NCBI GenBank assembly: GCA_903840165.1
Contig: CAIMEY010000046.1
Coordinates: 1-64,000, forward strand
Length of the DNA: 64,000 bases
Direction: 5' to 3'
From: an uncultured Myxococcales bacterium
GTDB lineage: Bacteria > Myxococcota_A > UBA9042
This document shows, in pieces, positions 9,841-18,924 of the stretch. The first letter of the stretch is position 1. Every line of letters begins with the position of its first letter. Under the pieces are notes generated by a model, which saw only the letters and a list, made by a program, of their open reading frames with translations, searched no databases and was not told the origin of the DNA. The translations under genes and the position numbers were made by a program.

Positions 9841-11076
9841 CTACTGGGCGTGATGGATACTTTCCTGCAAATACGGGTCTTTCGCCGGCAGCAAGGATGC
9901 CTTGCCCAAGGCCATGGTGACAGCCAGCACAAACAGGCCGATGAACGTCGCAGCGCCACCAATTTCGGTCAGACCAAAGACGGGGCCTGCAATTTCCGCG
10001 TGATGCTCGGCGGCCACCATGTCGCCCAGCGCCGGAGCAACCTGCAGGTACACGTCCAAGAAGTGCCCCAAGAGAATCACGATCGCCACTGGCAAGAGCC
10101 ACTTCGGATTGCGCTTGTTCGGCCGTGGAATCAGGCAGACAAACGGCACCAGGAAGTTCATGACAATGTTCAGGGCCCACAGCGGCTGCCAGCCATGGCT
10201 CCATCGCAGCAGGAAATAGCCTGTTTCTTCAGGGATATTCGAGTACCAAATCAGCAAGTACTGGCTCACGAAGATGTAGCCCCAGAACACGCTGAAAGCG
10301 AACATCATCTTGCCAAAGTCGTGGAGGTGATTCTCGGTGACCAGCGGCAACTGCCCGTTGGCCCTAAGCTTTACCACAATGATCGTGCACGTCGCGGCGG
10401 CTGCCACGTGGGCTCCCGCAAACTGATAGACGCCAAACATCGTTGAAAACCAGTGAGGTTCCAGGCTCATCAGCCAGTCGATGGAACCAAAGGTCATGCC
10501 GAGGCCAAAGGCGATCAGGTAGAAGACGCCGAGGACCACGTTACGGGCGGTCTTCTTCTCGTCGCCGTCTTTGTCCTGATCAATGCTGGTCTTACGCATC
10601 AGCAGCGTCAGAATGATCCACGCCCCGAGGATCACGACCATGCGCGTGAAGAAGCCAGGAACGTTGAGATACGCCAACTTGCGAACCAAGACTTCATCCT
10701 CGGCCGCGTCGGGATGGCTCCACTCGTAGAGGTGCTGCATGCCCAGGCCGGTCACGGTACCTAAAGTCAGCAAACCCAAAGGCAAATAGGTGGTCACGGC
10801 TTCCGGAATGCGGCGGACAACCACGCCCCAGCCGGCCTTGGTGACGTGCATCAGCGCGATGATCACGCCGGCACCGGCCGCGATGGACAGGACGTAGTAA
10901 GACCCCATCAGGGCCGCGCCCCAACCTCGCGTAGGATCACTGGAAATGCCAATACCGAGCAGAGCCAACCCGACCACAACGAGGGCCAAGCCGATCACCC
11001 GCACTGGGGCGGGCGTCTGAAATTGCGATTTATTGACGGCGTCTTGCAGGTCAATCGTCTGGGCGGAAGCGCTCAC
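9841..11076 (-). CDS. actF: Alternative complex III subunit ActF (NrfD-like quinol-site membrane subunit)
   Basis: Integral membrane protein of 411 residues with about ten hydrophobic segments and the NrfD/PsrC-type organisation of ActF. Within alternative complex III (quinol:electron-acceptor oxidoreductase) ActC and ActF are the paralogous large membrane subunits, with ActC generally credited with the quinol site. Helix-flanking motifs include YLPLGLLTLGTVTGLGMQ and the histidine-rich ending of the EWSHPD loop. It is the last gene of the act operon, 96 bp after actE. Confidence rests on both the sequence and the canonical gene order. Confidence 0.92.
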   Translation of the reverse strand: MSASAQTIDLQDAVNKSQFQTPAPVRVIGLALVVVGLALLGIGISSDPTRGWGAALMGSYYVLSIAAGAGVIIALMHVTKAGWGVVVRRIPEAVTTYLPLGLLTLGTVTGLGMQHLYEWSHPDAAEDEVLVRKLAYLNVPGFFTRMVVILGAWIILTLLMRKTSIDQDKDGDEKKTARNVVLGVFYLIAFGLGMTFGSIDWLMSLEPHWFSTMFGVYQFAGAHVAAAATCTIIVVKLRANGQLPLVTENHLHDFGKMMFAFSVFWGYIFVSQYLLIWYSNIPEETGYFLLRWSHGWQPLWALNIVMNFLVPFVCLIPRPNKRNPKWLLPVAIVILLGHFLDVYLQVAPALGDMVAAEHHAEIAGPVFGLTEIGGAATFIGLFVLAVTMALGKASLLPAKDPYLQESIHHAQ

Positions 11077-11172
11077 GGCGTACCTCTCGATCGGATGCGA
11101 CGGCTCAAGGGCCGACGGGCGGCGCGCAACAGGGCCAACATTGCGCCAAGGCAGATTCTTAAAACATTCTAA

Positions 11173-11775
11173 CTACTTATTAGCCTTCTGCAGTTCCCGC
11201 AGGTGCAGCACGATGCGCCACCGGTCTTCTTGCGGGATCTGCGTTGCATACGAGGGCATATTGCCCCGGCCAAAGCTGATCATGTGAAACACCTTGCCGT
11301 CAGGCCAAGTGCCCGGTCCAGCAAGCGGATTGTTGATGGGAAAGCTGCCGAAACCGACGTTGCGCTTGACGACCAAGCCATCGCCAGCACCAACGGGACC
11401 GTGGCAAGGCGAGCAAAACACACCGAAACGCTCTTTGCCGCGGGCCAGATTCTCGGGTGTCGCCTCAAGTGGGTTCTTGAGGTCGCCGCCGGCGCGCTCT
11501 GCTTCGGCTGCAGTGTAATGCAAGGGCTTAAATCCGCGAGGAATTGTTCCCGCTGGCGGCACTTGCATCGTCAAGCCATTCTTGAAGTTGGCGTTCTTGG
11601 TATTGGTCTCGGCCGCTGACGAAAATTCCATGGAATTCAGCCAGGGTAGCCATTCATAGGCCGGTTCACGGTCAACACGACAGCCGCCTAGGCCGACGCC
11701 CGCCAGCAGAAGCGTTGCCAGCAGCGCCGGCAGCGTCATCACGCCCGCAGCATTTCGCAACAGTGGCAAATTCAT
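11173..11775 (-). CDS. actE: Alternative complex III subunit ActE (monohaem cytochrome c lipoprotein)
   Basis: A 200-residue exported cytochrome c. The N-terminal hydrophobic segment ends in a lipobox (VGLGGC), so it should be lipid-anchored on the periplasmic side. One haem motif, CSPCHG, lies near residue 112, and a Met-containing loop, GRGNMPSYATQI, is a likely distal ligand. It would accept electrons from the iron-sulfur/pentahaem part of alternative complex III and pass them to an oxidase. The start ATG overlaps the actD stop by 4 nt (ATGA), and GGAG precedes it. Confidence 0.94.
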   Translation of the reverse strand: MNLPLLRNAAGVMTLPALLATLLLAGVGLGGCRVDREPAYEWLPWLNSMEFSSAAETNTKNANFKNGLTMQVPPAGTIPRGFKPLHYTAAEAERAGGDLKNPLEATPENLARGKERFGVFCSPCHGPVGAGDGLVVKRNVGFGSFPINNPLAGPGTWPDGKVFHMISFGRGNMPSYATQIPQEDRWRIVLHLRELQKANK

Positions 11776-12332
11776 GGCGTTTCTCCAATGAAGGCGACCT
11801 CGACAGCGCCGTGCTGGGCCAGCAAGGAGCGCACCTTGGACTCGTCGTAGTTCGGTCCCTGCGGATCGATGGCAATGGCAAAGCGGTCATTGCTGACGCC
11901 TGCGATGTGCAACTTGGGTTTATTGCCCGGATACAGTCGGCAAAAGGCCAGCAGGCCGGCGGCTGAAATCAGGCCACCAAAGAGCACCGTCAACTCAAAG
12001 CAGACCGGCACAAAGGCGGTCAGCGGCAAGAAAGGCTTACCGCCGACATCGATAGGCCAGCCAGAAAGCAGCGGCGTTTCAATGGATTGCGTGTAGGTCT
12101 GCAAGAACAGCGCGGTGCAGAATCCCAGCAAGGCCCCGCCGCCACAGACAAAAGTCAGCTTGCTGCGCGGCAACTTCTGCGCCGCATCGAGTCCGTGAAC
12201 TGCGTAGGGCGTGAACGTGTCATGCACGGGCAGACCGGCATCCGTGGCAGCGCGCGTCACCGCGAGGATTTGGTCCTCCTCGGTAAAGGTGCCGACCAAG
12301 AAATTCTTAAGCGTCTTTGGGGTGTTACCCAT
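11772..12332 (-). CDS. actD: Alternative complex III subunit ActD
   Basis: A 186-residue membrane protein of the DUF3341/ActD type. It has a soluble N-terminal domain ([18 protein letters not shown]), two transmembrane helices separated by the conserved [17 protein letters not shown] loop, and a C-terminal soluble tail ([15 protein letters not shown]). I set the start at 12332 because AGGAGG lies 6 nt upstream; the longer frame to 12452 runs through actC. It therefore overlaps the actC 3' end by 8 nt and actE by 4 nt, so all three are translationally coupled. ActD is a structural subunit without cofactors. Confidence 0.93.
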   Translation of the reverse strand: MGNTPKTLKNFLVGTFTEEDQILAVTRAATDAGLPVHDTFTPYAVHGLDAAQKLPRSKLTFVCGGGALLGFCTALFLQTYTQSIETPLLSGWPIDVGGKPFLPLTAFVPVCFELTVLFGGLISAAGLLAFCRLYPGNKPKLHIAGVSNDRFAIAIDPQGPNYDESKVRSLLAQHGAVEVAFIGETP

Positions 12333-13776
12333 GAGCAACCTCCTGAGCCAAAGCGGCACCAACCGGCTCTGCGCTGCCGTGGTCGTGGCTCGCAGGTTCG
12401 CTAGCCGCGTGCTTGTGCGGTTTGCCAAACCCGGACACGGACTTGACCTCACCGATGGCGATCACCGGCAAGACGCGGGTAAACAGCAGGAACAGCGTGA
12501 AAAACAAGCCGAAAGTGCCTAGCAATGTCGTGTATTCCACCCAAGTCGGCTTGTACATCGCCCAGGACGAAGGCAGGTAATCGCGCTGCAAGGAAATCAC
12601 GATAATCACAAAGCGTTCAAACCACATACCGATGTTCACGACAATCGACATGAAGAAGATGATGTAGATATTGGTCCGCGCCTTCTTGAACCAAAACACG
12701 TGGGGCGAGATGACGTTACACGTCGTCATGATCGCCCAAGCCCAGTTGTAGGGGCCCTGCGCGCGGTTGATGAGGAAGTGGAAGCCTTCGTAATTACTGC
12801 CTGAATACCAAGCAATCAAGAACTCCGTCGCATACGCCATCGACACCATCATGCCGGTGGCGACGATGACCTTGCACATGTTCTCGAGGTGATTGATGGT
12901 GATAATGTGCTCCAAGTCCAAGACTTTACGAGCGATTACCAGCAGAGTCAGCACCATGGCAAAGCCGGAAAAGATGGCGCCCGCGACAAAGTAGGGCGGG
13001 AAGATCGTCGTGTGCCAGCCCGGAATCACCGAGGTGGCAAAGTCCATGGAAACAATGGTGTGCACCGACAGCACCAACGGCGTCGACAGGCCAGCCAGCA
13101 ACATGTAGACGGTCTCATAGTGGTTCCAGTGCTTGTTCGACCCAGACCAACCCAGCGAAAGGATACCATAAATCGTTCGGCGCAATTTAGAGGTGCAGCG
13201 GTCACGCACGGTTGCCAAGTCTGGGATCAGGCCGATGAACCAGAACACCGCGGAAATGGTGAAGTAAGTCGAAATCGCGAACACGTCCCAGACCAGCGGC
13301 GAACGGAAATTCGTCCACAACGGGCCGCGGAGATTGGGATAAGGGAAGACCCAAATCGCGCCGAACCATGGGCGGCCCATGTGAATCAGCGGGAACAGCG
13401 CGGCGCACATGACCGCAAAGAGCGTCATGGCTTCGGCCGAGCGGTTGATCGAGGTGCGCCACTTCTGACGAAACAAGAACAAAATCGCCGAAATCAGCGT
13501 TCCGGCGTGACCGATGCCGACCCAAAACACGAAGTTGGTAATGTCAAAGCCCCAGCCGATGGTGCGGTTCAAGCCCCAAACGCCGATGCCTTGATAGAAT
13601 TCCCAGCCAATGGCTGTAAACCCAATCAACATGCAGATCACGGCGGGAACAAAGGCCGCCCACCACATGGTCGAGGGCTTGCGCTCCATGGGCGCGCAGA
13701 CCTGGTCGGAAATATCGGCCAGGGTCGGATTGCCTTGCACCAAGGGCTGGCGCAAATGCGAGTAGTGACCGGACAT
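12325..13776 (-). CDS. actC: Alternative complex III subunit ActC (NrfD-like membrane subunit)
   Basis: A 483-residue polytopic membrane protein of the NrfD/PsrC family, the quinol-binding subunit of alternative complex III. Recognisable family segments include [22 protein letters not shown] near the start, [37 protein letters not shown] and the long [20 protein letters not shown] loop. It starts 3 bp after the actB stop, with GGAGGG 7 nt before the ATG, and overlaps actD by 8 nt. The His-rich C-terminus ([14 protein letters not shown]) is variable in the family and may be only a tail. Confidence 0.95.
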   Translation of the reverse strand: MSGHYSHLRQPLVQGNPTLADISDQVCAPMERKPSTMWWAAFVPAVICMLIGFTAIGWEFYQGIGVWGLNRTIGWGFDITNFVFWVGIGHAGTLISAILFLFRQKWRTSINRSAEAMTLFAVMCAALFPLIHMGRPWFGAIWVFPYPNLRGPLWTNFRSPLVWDVFAISTYFTISAVFWFIGLIPDLATVRDRCTSKLRRTIYGILSLGWSGSNKHWNHYETVYMLLAGLSTPLVLSVHTIVSMDFATSVIPGWHTTIFPPYFVAGAIFSGFAMVLTLLVIARKVLDLEHIITINHLENMCKVIVATGMMVSMAYATEFLIAWYSGSNYEGFHFLINRAQGPYNWAWAIMTTCNVISPHVFWFKKARTNIYIIFFMSIVVNIGMWFERFVIIVISLQRDYLPSSWAMYKPTWVEYTTLLGTFGLFFTLFLLFTRVLPVIAIGEVKSVSGFGKPHKHAASEPASHDHGSAEPVGAALAQEVAHG

Positions 13777-13779
13777 GGA

Positions 13780-16700
13780 TCAGCCCTCCGCCTTTTCGTT
13801 CTGATGACCTGATTCTGGATGCTTGCCGTGCGACGCCGGTTCGCCCGCGATGGGTCGATCGACGTTGCGCACCTTGGTCAAGAAGCTCACCACCGGCTGT
13901 ACGCCGATTTCAGCCAAAGCCCCGTAATTACGCGAGTCTTCCCATGCCTTACGCACGGCACTGCTGTCGTCGTTCAAATCGCCAAAGGCAATCGCATCCG
14001 CCGGGCAGGTCTGCTGACAGGCCGCCAGTACATCACCATCAGCTACCTGTAGCGATTGAATATGTTGACGCTTTTCCGTCAACCGCTGTCCCTGCTGCTG
14101 GGCCAACTCGAGCTCATGGTTGAAGGCATCGGCTGCATCCAACTCTTTCTGATTGCGCGGCTTTTGATTCAGTCGGACGGCCTCTGCTTTGCCTTCCTGA
14201 ATGCGCTGGACGCAGAAACTGCACTTTTCCATGACGCCGCGGGTCCGCTTGACCACGTCGGGGTTCAGGGCCAAGGCAACGAGGTCGACGTCCTGCTTGC
14301 CTTCCATGTCGCCACTGGGGTAGTTAAACCAGTTGAAACGACGCACTTTGTACGGACAGTTGTTCGCGCAATAGCGGGTGCCGATGCAGCGGTTGTAAGC
14401 CTGGGCGTTGAGGCCCTCGGTGGTATGGACCGTGGCCAGGACCGGGCACACTGTCTCGCAGGGCGCGTTTTCGCAGTGATGACAAAGCATTGGCTGGTGC
14501 ACGACTTCGGGATTCTCGGCCAAGGCCAGCAAATCGTCCGCCGTCGGGTCCCAGTCGTATTCGCCACGCTTGAAGGTGCGTTTTTCACTGAAGTATCGGT
14601 CAATGCGCATCCAGTGCATTTCGCGGCGGATGACGACTTCGCTCTTGCCAACCACCGGGATGTTATTCTCGACATTGCAGGCGATGACGCACGCGCCGCA
14701 TCCCGTGCAACTGTTGAGATCGATGACCATTCCCCAGCGGTAGCCGGGGTATTTGTGGCGGTCCCACATGCTGCGGGTCTCGCGAACGGTGCTGCTGCCC
14801 TTGGTAGTCAAGGGACCGGCCTTCTTGTCGCGCAGCAGTGCGGCCATCGGCTCATTGCCGGCATCGCCATTGGCCTGCCATTCGTGCAGGCTGGCTTCAC
14901 GCACGTGATCGCGGTGTTCTGCGCTGTGGTGGGTCTGCGAGAAGGCAACCGTTTCGCGTTCGCCGGTCTTGGAAATTTCGCCTTTCGCCACGCCTAGATG
15001 GGCGATGGGCCAAGCATTTGCGCCCAGGCCATTGCCAACGCGTCCGGCGGCCGTTCGGCCATAGCCAAGGGGCAAACCTACGGCGCTGTCATGCAAGCCC
15101 GGCGAAAGAACAACGGGACCTTGCACGGTCGTGCCGGCCACGCTGACCTTGACGACATCCTGACTGGCCACGCCGAGCTTGGCGGCCGTCGCCGGTGATA
15201 GGCAAACGTAACTACCCCAAGTGACTTTGGAAATCGGATCGGGAAGCTCTTGCAAGAAGGGGTTGTTGGCGTGTTCGCCATCGCCAACGCCAACCTTGGC
15301 ATAGGCAACTACCTCATACGCGCCTGAGCCCACCGCGACAAACGCTGGCGTTGCAAGGGCTTTCTGCACACCAGCGGCGCTAAATTGCGCGGGCGGTGCT
15401 GCCACAAGTTTGACCTCTGGCGCGGCCGGTGTCGCCGCGACGGGCAATGCCACAGCGGATGCTTCGGCCGGCAAAGCGGCTGCTGTCACCGCAGCAGCAA
15501 GAGCAGAGGCAGGCGCTTCCCCAGCAGCAGCAGCGGGTTGCGGAGCAGCCTCTTGAGCAGGACCACCGGCAGCAGCACCGAGCTGGGCTTGCTCGCGCCC
15601 AACTTGGACAAATCCGTCATGAACCGCCTTGTCCCAGAACGTCTGAAAATCTCCAGCCTTATTGCGAGCGCGGGGGTAGACCGTCAGCTGCCAGGTCCGC
15701 GTCAGGGCGTCACGCAGGTTGATCGACTGTCCAGCCGTCCACGCCAGCAACGAGTCGCCGAGGCCGCGCGTATCAAAAATCGGTTGCACCAGCGGCTGTT
15801 GCATGCTGACGGTGCCGAGGACTGTCTCGTCATCGCCCCAAGACTCCAGCGGATGGTGCACCGCTGCTAGAATCTTGCACTTCTGCGCCGTTTCATCGGG
15901 CCTTTGGCTCAGGGCAATCGAAACCGGAGCCTTGGCAATGGCTTGGGCCCATTGAGCGCCCTTGCGATGTGCATACGCCGGGTTGACGTCGCAGACAATA
16001 ATGCCCGTGACGGCGCCCGAATTGAGGTCGTCCAGCAACTTGTCGAGGGCCGCCTCATCGCCGCCGCGCTGCACCGAACTGTCCAGGCTGAGCGTCTTGC
16101 CGTAGGCCCCAAGCTGTTGATTCATCAGGTTGACCGCGGCCTGCACGGCCACATCAGCCGACCCGGACAGCACAATTGCCTTCTCCGGAGCCGCCAGCAG
16201 TTGCTGAGCCCAGGCGTCGAGCACCTTGGCTTTGTCCGAAGCAGGTGCCTCAAACGTGCCTGAAAATCCAGTGCTCTTGGCAATCCGTTGGGCCAGACCC
16301 AAGGCGATCGCCCGCTCTTCACTCGGCAGCACGCGCAGCCGTTCATCGGCGTTGGAACCCGTAACAGACATGCGGGTTTCCGCCACGAGCAGGCGGCTCA
16401 TGGTCTTCTTGTCCTTGGACACCTTGCGCGTGCGCGACCACTGCTTGGTCTGGGCGACGGGATTGCCCCAAGTGCCTAAGAAATCAGCGCCTAGCGAGAC
16501 AACCACCTGGGCCTGATCCAGCAGAACGCTCGGCAGCGTCGCCTTGCTGTGCGTCAAACCATGGGCTTGCACACTGGCGGACAACTCGGCCGGCTCAAAC
16601 AGAACGTGGCGAGCACCCGAGAATTGCGCGAGAAACTGCTGGAGGAGCGCCGTCGACCCAGGCCCCGAGACGCGCCGGGACAACAACGCCAACTTGCTGC

Positions 16701-17292
16701 CGTCCGTCTTGTAAGCAGTCAGGGCCTTGGTCACTTCGGCGTCGACCGTCTTCCAGTCGCTATCCTTGCCCGCCAACTGCGGTTTCTTGCAGCGATCGCC
16801 GTCGTACAGATTGAGTACACTGGCCTGGCCGATGGCGCAAACACCGCCGTGACTCACGGGATGTTCTGGATTGCCTTCGACTTTGATCGGCCGACCGTCG
16901 CGGCTCTTCATTAGCACACTGCAGCCCGCCGGACAGGCACGGCAAACTGTGGCATAATACAGCGCTTTACCGGGCGTCACTTCCTCGGGCTTCTGCGCGT
17001 ATGGAATGGTCAAGCGCTCAGGCAGTCGCCCGCAGGCCGCCGTCAAGCTCGCCGCGGCAAAGGTCGTGCTGACAACCTTTAGGAAATCACGGCGTTCCAG
17101 CTCGCTACCGTCCCCTGGCTGGGGCGCACCGCCAAACTCCAGATCGCGTAGCGCCGCCATCTGCGGATCGCCGACCAGTTCCTCGACGCTCATAAAGCGA
17201 CGGGCCGCCTCAGTCTGAGGCATATACTGGATTGTCTTGAGCTTTTCCCGATCGTTCGTCGGGCGATCCGGCTTTGGGGAAAGGCGATCCAT
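13780..17292 (-). CDS. actB: Alternative complex III subunit ActB (molybdopterin-family/iron-sulfur fusion)
   Basis: The 1170-residue protein has a twin-arginine motif (RRDFLK, 67-72) followed by a hydrophobic stretch ending TAACG, so Tat export with lipid attachment at Cys87 is likely. The first half is a molybdopterin-oxidoreductase-like domain with CRACPAGCSV and GNPEHPVSHGGVC. In known complexes this half has lost the molybdenum cofactor. A long Ala/Pro linker (about 585-655) precedes the rest of that domain. The C-terminal ferredoxin-like part binds Fe-S clusters through CTGCGACVIACNVEN, CHHCENAPCETVCP, CIGTRYCANNCPY and CSFCVQR. It relays electrons from quinol to the haems of ActA and ActE. 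Confidence 0.95.
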   Translation of the reverse strand: MDRLSPKPDRPTNDREKLKTIQYMPQTEAARRFMSVEELVGDPQMAALRDLEFGGAPQPGDGSELERRDFLKVVSTTFAAASLTAACGRLPERLTIPYAQKPEEVTPGKALYYATVCRACPAGCSVLMKSRDGRPIKVEGNPEHPVSHGGVCAIGQASVLNLYDGDRCKKPQLAGKDSDWKTVDAEVTKALTAYKTDGSKLALLSRRVSGPGSTALLQQFLAQFSGARHVLFEPAELSASVQAHGLTHSKATLPSVLLDQAQVVVSLGADFLGTWGNPVAQTKQWSRTRKVSKDKKTMSRLLVAETRMSVTGSNADERLRVLPSEERAIALGLAQRIAKSTGFSGTFEAPASDKAKVLDAWAQQLLAAPEKAIVLSGSADVAVQAAVNLMNQQLGAYGKTLSLDSSVQRGGDEAALDKLLDDLNSGAVTGIIVCDVNPAYAHRKGAQWAQAIAKAPVSIALSQRPDETAQKCKILAAVHHPLESWGDDETVLGTVSMQQPLVQPIFDTRGLGDSLLAWTAGQSINLRDALTRTWQLTVYPRARNKAGDFQTFWDKAVHDGFVQVGREQAQLGAAAGGPAQEAAPQPAAAAGEAPASALAAAVTAAALPAEASAVALPVAATPAAPEVKLVAAPPAQFSAAGVQKALATPAFVAVGSGAYEVVAYAKVGVGDGEHANNPFLQELPDPISKVTWGSYVCLSPATAAKLGVASQDVVKVSVAGTTVQGPVVLSPGLHDSAVGLPLGYGRTAAGRVGNGLGANAWPIAHLGVAKGEISKTGERETVAFSQTHHSAEHRDHVREASLHEWQANGDAGNEPMAALLRDKKAGPLTTKGSSTVRETRSMWDRHKYPGYRWGMVIDLNSCTGCGACVIACNVENNIPVVGKSEVVIRREMHWMRIDRYFSEKRTFKRGEYDWDPTADDLLALAENPEVVHQPMLCHHCENAPCETVCPVLATVHTTEGLNAQAYNRCIGTRYCANNCPYKVRRFNWFNYPSGDMEGKQDVDLVALALNPDVVKRTRGVMEKCSFCVQRIQEGKAEAVRLNQKPRNQKELDAADAFNHELELAQQQGQRLTEKRQHIQSLQVADGDVLAACQQTCPADAIAFGDLNDDSSAVRKAWEDSRNYGALAEIGVQPVVSFLTKVRNVDRPIAGEPASHGKHPESGHQNEKAEG

Positions 17293-17406
17293 GGGCAGAA
17301 CTCCTAGCGCTTGCGCTGTTGGTCACACAGGCTGGTCCTGGTGCCGCATTCGCAGGTCAACCCGGTCCGGGCGCAGCACCAAGCGCTGCAAGGACCGGTC
17401 CATTGG

Positions 17407-18039
17407 TCAGTGGTGGCACACCGCGCAGTCAATGGCGGCATGTAAGTGCTTGTCTTTCAAGTCGGCTGGCGGGTTGCTGTTGTAATCGCGGTGGCAATTG
17501 ACGCAGAAGCCCATGGACAAGTTCGCGTATTGATAGACTTCCGGCATTTCTTGGATCGGGCCGTGGCAAGTCTGGCAGGCAACGCCCTTGTCAACGTGCC
17601 GGCTGTGGGGAAAGTTTACGAAATCAGGCAGGTTATGGATGCGCACCCAGGGCACTGACCCTGTGCACTTACCGTCCTTGTCCGGGGCGCAGTACTCGGT
17701 CAGCTTCTTGATCTGCGGCGAGTCCGTACGCACCAACTTGTGGCAATTCATACAAATATTGACCGGGGGCACGCCGGCCCGCTCCGATGATTCGGCACCA
17801 AAGTGGCAGTACTTGCAATCGAGCTTGAGTTCTCCCGCGTGGATCTTGTGGGAATAGCTGATGGGTTGCAGGGGCTTGTAGCCCTTGGAGTAGCCAAGGA
17901 CGTTGCGATCGGAAAACTCGCAACCGCCCAGACTGAGTGCGAATAGGCCGATCAAGAGCGCCCAGACAACCCCGTGGCTCAAGCCGGGCCCGCAGGCGAA
18001 ACTGCGGATCATCGACGAACAGAAACCCTGGCCAATCAT
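17407..18039 (-). CDS. actA: Alternative complex III subunit ActA (pentahaem cytochrome c)
   Basis: A 210-residue multihaem cytochrome c with five CxxCH motifs at residues 75-79, 96-100, 155-159, 179-183 and 205-209, the number expected for ActA. A hydrophobic N-terminal helix (23-40) ends in LSLGGC and anchors it to the periplasmic face; this could be a membrane anchor or a lipobox. The start at 18039 was chosen because GGGAGA lies about 7 nt upstream. A longer frame to 18267 adds 76 residues with no ribosome-binding site and no resemblance to the family. It is the first gene of the operon, 114 bp before actB. Confidence 0.93.
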   Translation of the reverse strand: MIGQGFCSSMIRSFACGPGLSHGVVWALLIGLFALSLGGCEFSDRNVLGYSKGYKPLQPISYSHKIHAGELKLDCKYCHFGAESSERAGVPPVNICMNCHKLVRTDSPQIKKLTEYCAPDKDGKCTGSVPWVRIHNLPDFVNFPHSRHVDKGVACQTCHGPIQEMPEVYQYANLSMGFCVNCHRDYNSNPPADLKDKHLHAAIDCAVCHH

Positions 18040-18924
18040 GGTGTTCTCCCATGCCGACGCGACTTGGCTGCCTGCCCGTGGCCGCTCCGAGCATTCTTCG
18101 GGCGTATGGGCGGTGCCACAGCCACCAATTGCATCAAATTTCGCGGACTTGCTAGTACAGGTCATGTCAGCGTGCGCTCCTTTGCCGGCCGTCGCGGTCC
18201 CGGGGACAGCAGCGGGGGAGGATGGGTCGCGGCCGCCGAGGTTGGCGGCAAGGCATTGTGCGGTCACGGCTTAACCGCTCTTGGAGGTCTAGGTCGGCAG
18301 CGGCTCGACCAGAAACAGCGTTGTGGACAGAGGGACGAAACGGCGAACAGGATCTGGCAGTGGGCCAAGACCAGCGCGGCTTTGCAGCCAACACCGTCGT
18401 CTTGCAACTGAAATCAGAAGCGTTCCTCGACCGTTAGCGTGGTCGAGGCCAGGACTTTCTCCCCTACTCAGCCGCAGCCGTTGGGAGCTGGGCCCCGTTG
18501 AGCGATCCGCAGACCGCAGCAAGGTAGGGCGACAAGGCCTTGAAACTAGGTACAAATGGCTACGTCGAACCGTCGGAACCCTGATCGCCAAAGCGTCGGT
18601 TGCTCTTGCGGGGGGCCGGGCCACGACGTGCCAATTCAACCACGGGCGCTCTTCTGGTCTCCCAGCAGGACCCCGTTTTTGCATTGAATCCCGTAGGTTT
18701 CCGGTCAGTGTCCCCGTCAGCGACGCAATGCGACGCTAACGCGGCGGCGTTTATCGACCAATTGAGGCTCAAAGTCCAGTCCCGACCGAGAGGAAACTGG
18801 CAACTCGCTAGGACTCAGCACCATCCGCCCAGGACAGCTGAAGTGCAATCTAACGAAATATCAAGATATTAAGCCAATAGCGGCTCGGACGATCGCCGCC
18901 GATTGATTTCGATCAAGTGGGGCG
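18040..18924. other. 885-bp stretch without a convincing gene, between the act operon and a GGDEF gene
   Basis: Open frames here lie on both strands, overlap each other, lack ribosome-binding sites and give low-complexity Arg/Pro-rich products, so none is called. The stretch should hold the act operon promoter, read leftward, but I could not pick a convincing -35/-10 pair. Structures seen are a perfect 8-bp hairpin with an 8-nt loop at 18425-18448 (CCTCGACC/GGTCGAGG) and a short inverted repeat, AATATC-aa-GATATT, at 18857-18870, just past the end of the GGDEF gene. Confidence 0.6.

Noticed and set aside
9349-10446. 365-codon plus-strand frame across the PEGA gene and actF
   Set aside because: It is antisense to two well-supported genes; its product is His/Gln/Arg-rich with no domain, as expected from GC-rich reverse-frame reading.
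12889-13812. 307-codon plus-strand frame antisense to actC
   Set aside because: The actC product is a clear family member over the whole stretch; the antisense product is charged low-complexity sequence.
18040-18267. N-terminal extension of ActA to 18267
   Set aside because: The extra 76 residues lack family similarity and would push the membrane segment to an unusual place; 18039 has a ribosome-binding site and a normal signal layout.
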